From CAZUDI01 sp964618975 (GTDB lineage: Bacteria > Desulfobacterota > Desulfomonilia > UBA1062), in the NCBI GenBank assembly GCA_964618975.1, contig CAZUDI010000031.1:1-42212 (forward strand): a stretch of DNA of 42,212 nt, given 5' to 3'. A program made the translations under genes and the position numbers. Positions 38,069-42,212 of the stretch are shown here, piece by piece; the first letter of the stretch is position 1, and each line of letters starts with the position of its first letter. The notes beneath the pieces are model-generated. The model saw only the letters and a list, made by a program, of their open reading frames with translations. It ran no database searches and had not been told where the DNA came from.

Positions 38069-41032
38069 ATGAACCGCATGCATGCCCGCCTCCTGAAGCG
38101 CTACACCGATGCGGATTATGTCAGTCAGAGCAAGGCGCGTTTTCTGTTCAACCTCTGCCTGGCCGTCCTCGTGATCATCCCGATCGTGACCTTCTACAGC
38201 GCCGCCATTCAGCTGCACAATCCCCTGCAGGGCTATATCGACATCTTTATCGTAGTCCCGCTGCTTATCTGCTTCTGCCTGACAGGCTTGGTGGTCTTTG
38301 TGCTGCATCGAGGCCACCTGGCCCTGGCGGGCCACCTCGCGCTGGTCGTCTCCCTGCTGACGGTCTGGATGGTGATGTTCCTCGACCAGGCCGGCGCGGT
38401 CGCGCGGCTCGACTCCATCGCCTTCGTGCTGGGGCTGCTCGTCATGACCCCCCTGGTGGTCAGCCGCGACAAACGCGTGATCCTGGTCTACGGCGCCGCC
38501 AACATCGCCGTGCTGTTCGTCTTTCTGTACCTCTTCCACGACAAGCTTGCCCTGGCGACGGATGAGCTTATGGATTATGCAGCCGACAACACGGTCGTGA
38601 TCGTCTTCATCTGCGTGGTGGCCTACAACCTCTATGACATCTATTCCCGGGCCGTCTGGCGCGCCGAGCGGGATGTCGCCGAGCGCCGCCGGGCCGAGGA
38701 GGCGTTGCGCTTCAAACAGTCCCTGCTCGCGGCCCAGGCCGAGGCCTCCCTCGACGGCATCCTGGTCGTGGACGAGACGGGGCGTATCATCTCGAGCAAC
38801 CGGCGTTTCGCCGAGCTGTGGGACTTCCCCGGGGAGATCCCGGAAGGGGCCACGGATGCCGATGCCCTGGCTATTGCCTATGAGCGCGTGGCCGACCCGT
38901 TGGCCTTCCAGGAGCGGGTGCGCAGCCTCTACGAGCACCCCGGCGAGAGCGCCCACGAAGAGATCGAGCTGAAGGACGGGCGCACCTTCGAGCGCTTCAC
39001 GGCGCCGGTCAGGGGGGAGGGGGGGGCGTACCTGGCGCGCATCTGGTTCTTCCGCGACATCACCGAGAAAAAGGCCGCCGAAAAGGCCCTGTGGGAGAGC
39101 GAGCGCCGCTACCGCGCCGTGGTGGAGGACCAGAGCGAGCTGATCGTGCGCTTCACGCCCGCGGGCACCGTCACCTTCGCCAACCAGGCCTACCGGCGCC
39201 TCCTGCACCCCCTCCTGGGGCTGGAGGGTGACTTCGTCGGCCGCAACATCCGCGATATCATGCAGAACACCGATGAAGAAGCGGTGGAGCGCTACCGCGC
39301 CTTGCACACGCGCGAGCATCCCTTCCGCCAGTACGAGCGGGCCTTTACGGACACACACGGTCAGCGCCACTGGATGGTGTGGAACACGCGCGCCCTGTTC
39401 GACGAGACGGGACGCCTCTTCGAATTCCAGACCGTAGGCACCGAGATCACCGCCCGCAAGGCCGCCGAAGAGGCCCTGCGGGAGGCCCGCGACCTCTATC
39501 ACCAGGTGGTCTCCTCCGTGCCTTCCATCGTCTGGAAGGGGGACATTTCCCAGGCGCTCGAGTTCAGCAACACCTTTCTCTCGGAGGCCGCCGAGCGCAT
39601 CCTGGGGATCGAAGAGGGGGCCCTCAACTTGGACTGGGAGGCCTTCCATGCCTATATCCACCCCGAGGACCGCCGCATCGCCGTTGAGGCCTTCCGCGAG
39701 GCCCTGGAGCACCCCGGCCGCAAGGTCGCCTGCGAGTATCGCCTGGTGCGGCCGGCCGGCGAGGTGCGCTGGCTGCACTCGGTCGGCACGGTGCAGCCGG
39801 GCCCCGGGCCGCGCTACCAGATCTTCGGCTTCTCGGAGGACATCACCGAGAGGCACAACGCCGCACAGGAGCGGGCCCTGCTCGAGGCCCAGCTGATGCA
39901 GGCCCAGAAGATGGAGACCGTGGGCCGCCTGGCGGGCGGGGTGGCGCACGACTTCAACAACCTGCTTACGGCCATCCTGGGCAACCTCGAGCTGGCCGGG
40001 CTCGAGCTCGCAGGCGACCACCCGGTGACTCCACGCCTGGGAGAGATCCGCAAGGCGGCCGACAGCGCCGCGGCGCTCACGCGCCAGCTGCTGGCCTTTT
40101 CGCGCAAGCAGATCATTGCGCCCGAGCTGCTGGACCTCAATGAGCTGATCGGGCGCATGCACAAGCTGCTCGTAAGGCTGATCGGCGAGGATATCGAGCT
40201 GCGCAGCCGGCCGCATCCCGGCCTGGAGTGCGTGATGGCCGATGCCGGTCAGCTCGAGCAGGTGATCGTCAACCTGGCGGTCAACGCGCGCGATGCCATG
40301 CCCTCAGGCGGGGTGCTGACCATCGCCACGGCCGACATCACCCTGGACGAGGCCTACTGCCGCCGCCACGTCTATGCCCGGCCCGGGCCGCACGTCATGC
40401 TGACGGTCAGCGACACCGGCTGCGGCATGACCCCCGAGGTGCTCGCGCACCTCTTCGAGCCCTTCTTCACCACCAAGCCCAAGGGCAAGGGCACGGGGCT
40501 CGGTCTGGCCACGGTCTACGGGGCGGTCAAGCAGAACGGGGGTTCGATCGAGGTCTACTCGGAGCCCGGGATGGGCACCACCTTCAAGATCTACCTGCCG
40601 CAGGCCCTCCACGAGGCGGCGGAGGTCCCGACCGGGGTCCCCGAGGAGGGGCTCGCCGAGGGGACCGAGCGTATCCTGCTGGTGGAGGACGAGTCCGTGG
40701 TGCGCGACTTCGCCGCGGAGATCCTCACCCGGCTGGGCTACCGGGTGACGGCCTGCCGCACGGCCGAGGAGGCCCTCCAGGCCTTCGAAGGGCTGCCGCT
40801 GCACCCCGAGCTCCTGATCACGGACGTGGTGCTGCCGGGCATGAACGGCCGCGAGCTGGCAGAACGGCTGTGTGACCGGCAGCCGGGACTCAGGGTGCTC
40901 TACACCTCCGGCTACACCGAGGACGTCATCGTGCACCACGGCGTGCTGGAGGAGGGGCTCGCCTTCCTGGGCAAGCCCTACACGGGCCAGGCCCTGACGC
41001 GCATGATCATGCGTATACTCAAGGATGACTGA
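38069..41032 (+). CDS. Hybrid sensor histidine kinase (membrane, PAS repeats, HisKA, HATPase, receiver)
   Basis: A 987-residue inner-membrane kinase. Residues about 20-200 contain five or six hydrophobic helices (FLFNLCLAVLVIIPIVTFY; IFIVVPLLICFCLTGLVVFV; LVVSLLTVWMVMFL; VILVYGAANIAVLFVFLYLF). Three PAS-type regions follow (about 215-340, 345-465, 475-605). The phosphoacceptor is His627 in GGVAHDFNNLL, the ATP lid is FFTTKPKGKGTGLGLATVYG, and a receiver domain ends the protein, with its phosphorylated Asp919 in ITDVVLPGMNG and Lys in GKPY. The sensed signal is unknown. The fused receiver implies phosphorelay or feedback. The LuxR gene nearby is a possible partner but has no receiver. Confidence 0.93.
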   Translation: MNRMHARLLKRYTDADYVSQSKARFLFNLCLAVLVIIPIVTFYSAAIQLHNPLQGYIDIFIVVPLLICFCLTGLVVFVLHRGHLALAGHLALVVSLLTVWMVMFLDQAGAVARLDSIAFVLGLLVMTPLVVSRDKRVILVYGAANIAVLFVFLYLFHDKLALATDELMDYAADNTVVIVFICVVAYNLYDIYSRAVWRAERDVAERRRAEEALRFKQSLLAAQAEASLDGILVVDETGRIISSNRRFAELWDFPGEIPEGATDADALAIAYERVADPLAFQERVRSLYEHPGESAHEEIELKDGRTFERFTAPVRGEGGAYLARIWFFRDITEKKAAEKALWESERRYRAVVEDQSELIVRFTPAGTVTFANQAYRRLLHPLLGLEGDFVGRNIRDIMQNTDEEAVERYRALHTREHPFRQYERAFTDTHGQRHWMVWNTRALFDETGRLFEFQTVGTEITARKAAEEALREARDLYHQVVSSVPSIVWKGDISQALEFSNTFLSEAAERILGIEEGALNLDWEAFHAYIHPEDRRIAVEAFREALEHPGRKVACEYRLVRPAGEVRWLHSVGTVQPGPGPRYQIFGFSEDITERHNAAQERALLEAQLMQAQKMETVGRLAGGVAHDFNNLLTAILGNLELAGLELAGDHPVTPRLGEIRKAADSAAALTRQLLAFSRKQIIAPELLDLNELIGRMHKLLVRLIGEDIELRSRPHPGLECVMADAGQLEQVIVNLAVNARDAMPSGGVLTIATADITLDEAYCRRHVYARPGPHVMLTVSDTGCGMTPEVLAHLFEPFFTTKPKGKGTGLGLATVYGAVKQNGGSIEVYSEPGMGTTFKIYLPQALHEAAEVPTGVPEEGLAEGTERILLVEDESVVRDFAAEILTRLGYRVTACRTAEEALQAFEGLPLHPELLITDVVLPGMNGRELAERLCDRQPGLRVLYTSGYTEDVIVHHGVLEEGLAFLGKPYTGQALTRMIMRILKDD

Positions 41033-41219
41033 AGCCCCTGGGCCTGTCTCCGGGACGCTTTCCCTTGCCAGTTGCAGCGGTCGGGATACCCTGAGGCTTG
41101 ACCGGGACGAGCCTTCCAGGCGCATGCGTTCTGAGCTGCCGGCCAACATGGTGGAAACATACTGGGTGCCCGCCCGGCAGAGGGGCGCGCGTGACACCGG
41201 GGCCCCGGTGTGATCGGCC

Positions 41220-41249
41220 TTGCGTCCCGGCGGCGGATGCGGCTACACT
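41220..41249 (+). promoter_or_regulatory. Promoter of the M24 peptidase gene
   Basis: TTGCGT (41220-41225), 18 bp, TACACT (41244-41249), about 50 bp before the ATG. A typical AAAGGAGG site follows. The spacing and match to sigma70 consensus are good. Confidence 0.55.
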
Positions 41250-41298
41250 GGGGGCGCACCTCAGAGAATAAATACATAAACGATCAAAGGAGGAAGAC

Positions 41299-42212
41299 AT
41301 GGACGTGTACCTCGATTATGCCCGTCGGCTGGAGAAGATCCGCTCCATCATGCGAGCAGAGGGCCTGGACCTGTTTATCGGCACACGCACCAAGAGCCTC
41401 ACCTATGTGGCCGGGGCCTTCATCCCCTGGCGTTCGACGGTACTGGTCTCTCGCGACGGCTATGTGGGGCTCAACGCCATGCTCATCGACCAGGAGCGCA
41501 TGCGGCGCGAGTCGTGGCTGGACAACATCGCCGGCTATGCCCCCATCCCGGGCTTCGACCTGTGGGACCTCACCATCGCCCAGATCCGGCAGGAGGGCTT
41601 CGAAAGGGCCACAATCGGCGTGGAACTCGGCTATTCCCCGCGCGCCAATGCCGGCTACCTCTTCTATTCCGAGTTCGAAAAGCTTAAAACAGCCTTGCCC
41701 GAGGCCACCTTCGTGCCGGCCTTGAGCGTGATGGACCGGGCCACCTATGTCAAGGATGAAGGCGAGATCACCCTCCTGCGCCAGGCGGCGGCCATGGCCG
41801 ACGCCGCCATGGTGAGGGTCGCCGAGGAACTCTGCGTGGGGATCACCGAGACCGAGATCGCCGGCATCGGCGAGCAGGAACTCCGTCGTCTGGGCAGCGA
41901 GTACCACTGGGCCGTGACCGGCTCGTCCGAGGTGGCCTCGGGCGAGCGCATCTGCTACGCCATGAATGCCACCACGCCCCCCAGCCGCCGTCTGGTCCAG
42001 CCGGGCGACAACGTCCTGGCCGATTTCCACCCCTCCTACCGCCTGTACTATTCCGACCTGGCGCACAACTTCATCCTGGGACGGCCCACGGCCGCCCAGC
42101 TGAAACTGGCCGACGCCTATGTGCAGACCGCCGAGACCCTGGTGGCTTCCCTGAAGGCCGGCAACAGTGTGGGCCAGGTGCACCGGGCCGTGATGGAGAA
42201 GGTCGAGACCCT
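41299..42212 (+). CDS. M24-family (Xaa-Pro type) metallopeptidase, 3' truncated by window
   Basis: The frame is open from ATG 41299 to the end, about 304 residues. AAAGGAGG lies before the start. The N-terminal creatinase-like domain (YARRLEKIRSIMRAEGLDLF) precedes the catalytic domain, where VMDRATYVKDEGEITLLRQA is the usual junction. NVLADFHPSYRLYYSDLAHN carries the first two metal-binding Asp residues expected in M24 enzymes. The remaining ligands (His, Glu, Glu) lie past the window. It may be an Xaa-Pro aminopeptidase or a creatinase-type hydrolase; the rest of the sequence is needed to tell. Confidence 0.85.
   Translation, partial: MDVYLDYARRLEKIRSIMRAEGLDLFIGTRTKSLTYVAGAFIPWRSTVLVSRDGYVGLNAMLIDQERMRRESWLDNIAGYAPIPGFDLWDLTIAQIRQEGFERATIGVELGYSPRANAGYLFYSEFEKLKTALPEATFVPALSVMDRATYVKDEGEITLLRQAAAMADAAMVRVAEELCVGITETEIAGIGEQELRRLGSEYHWAVTGSSEVASGERICYAMNATTPPSRRLVQPGDNVLADFHPSYRLYYSDLAHNFILGRPTAAQLKLADAYVQTAETLVASLKAGNSVGQVHRAVMEKVET

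Noticed and set aside
37874..40216. A 780-codon minus-strand frame opposite the hybrid kinase
   Set aside because: Shadow of the kinase; composition is unnatural and there is no ribosome site.
41041..41110. A sixth copy of the dispersed repeat
   Set aside because: Only a short stretch resembling the AAGGGAA tail is present; the core and hairpin are absent.
1..42212. CRISPR array, tRNA or rRNA genes, insertion sequences
   Set aside because: No regular spacer-repeat pattern, no tRNA-like cloverleaf or rRNA stretch noticed, and no transposase-like protein.

Overview
The window is GC-rich (roughly 60-65% by eye) bacterial DNA with strong Shine-Dalgarno sites, sigma70-type promoters, a lipobox lipoprotein and a hybrid histidine kinase, so a Gram-negative host is likely. 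The enzyme set is oxygen-independent in style: a molybdenum hydroxylase, HdrD/GlcF-like CCG iron-sulfur proteins and polyferredoxin-type proteins. This suggests an anaerobe, and a Desulfobacterota-type (deltaproteobacterial) genome is my best guess. That is inference; no rRNA or marker gene is present.

Layout. (1) 1-2807: the 3' part of a xanthine-dehydrogenase-family molybdopterin subunit, a PadR regulator and a MocA-like cofactor nucleotidyltransferase. (2) 2936-6418, minus strand: an unrecognised lipoprotein, an unrecognised membrane-anchored protein and an SDR dehydrogenase. (3) 6943-36281: a large block of lipid- or isoprenoid-type redox genes. It has three desaturase-like flavoproteins in tandem, two copies of another FAD protein, an acyl-CoA ligase, a 55-aa membrane protein, the wreck of a CrtI-type desaturase, a geranylgeranyl-reductase-like protein, two copies of a three-gene FAD / Fe-S / FAD module, a START protein, two SCP2-like proteins, a TetR regulator, an unrecognised helical protein, a fourth desaturase, an unusual polyprenyl synthase and two Cys-rich ferredoxin-like proteins. 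(4) 36881-41032: a divergent PAS-LuxR regulator and hybrid histidine kinase. (5) 41299 to the end: the start of an M24-family peptidase.

The strongest signal is that block 3 looks like one regulon. Seven AT-rich sites, all variants of GTTA-N8-TAAC in a roughly 20-bp dyad, sit at promoters with a TTGACA/T -35 box. They are upstream of the desaturase operon, the ligase operon, both SCP2 genes, the second FAD/Fe-S/FAD operon and the divergent desaturase-prenyl synthase / ferredoxin pair. A TetR gene lies in the middle (24436-25026). I infer that this regulator binds these sites in response to a hydrophobic ligand.

A working model, inferred: a prenyl or other long hydrophobic lipid is activated (ligase, prenyl synthase), carried by SCP2/START proteins, desaturated or saturated by the CrtI/PDS-like and GGR-like flavoproteins, and electrons pass through the FAD/CCG Fe-S modules and ferredoxins. 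No phytoene synthase is present, so ordinary carotenoid synthesis is not supported. Five copies of a roughly 85-bp structured repeat lie between genes, four of them in the same orientation just upstream of a gene's ribosome-binding site.
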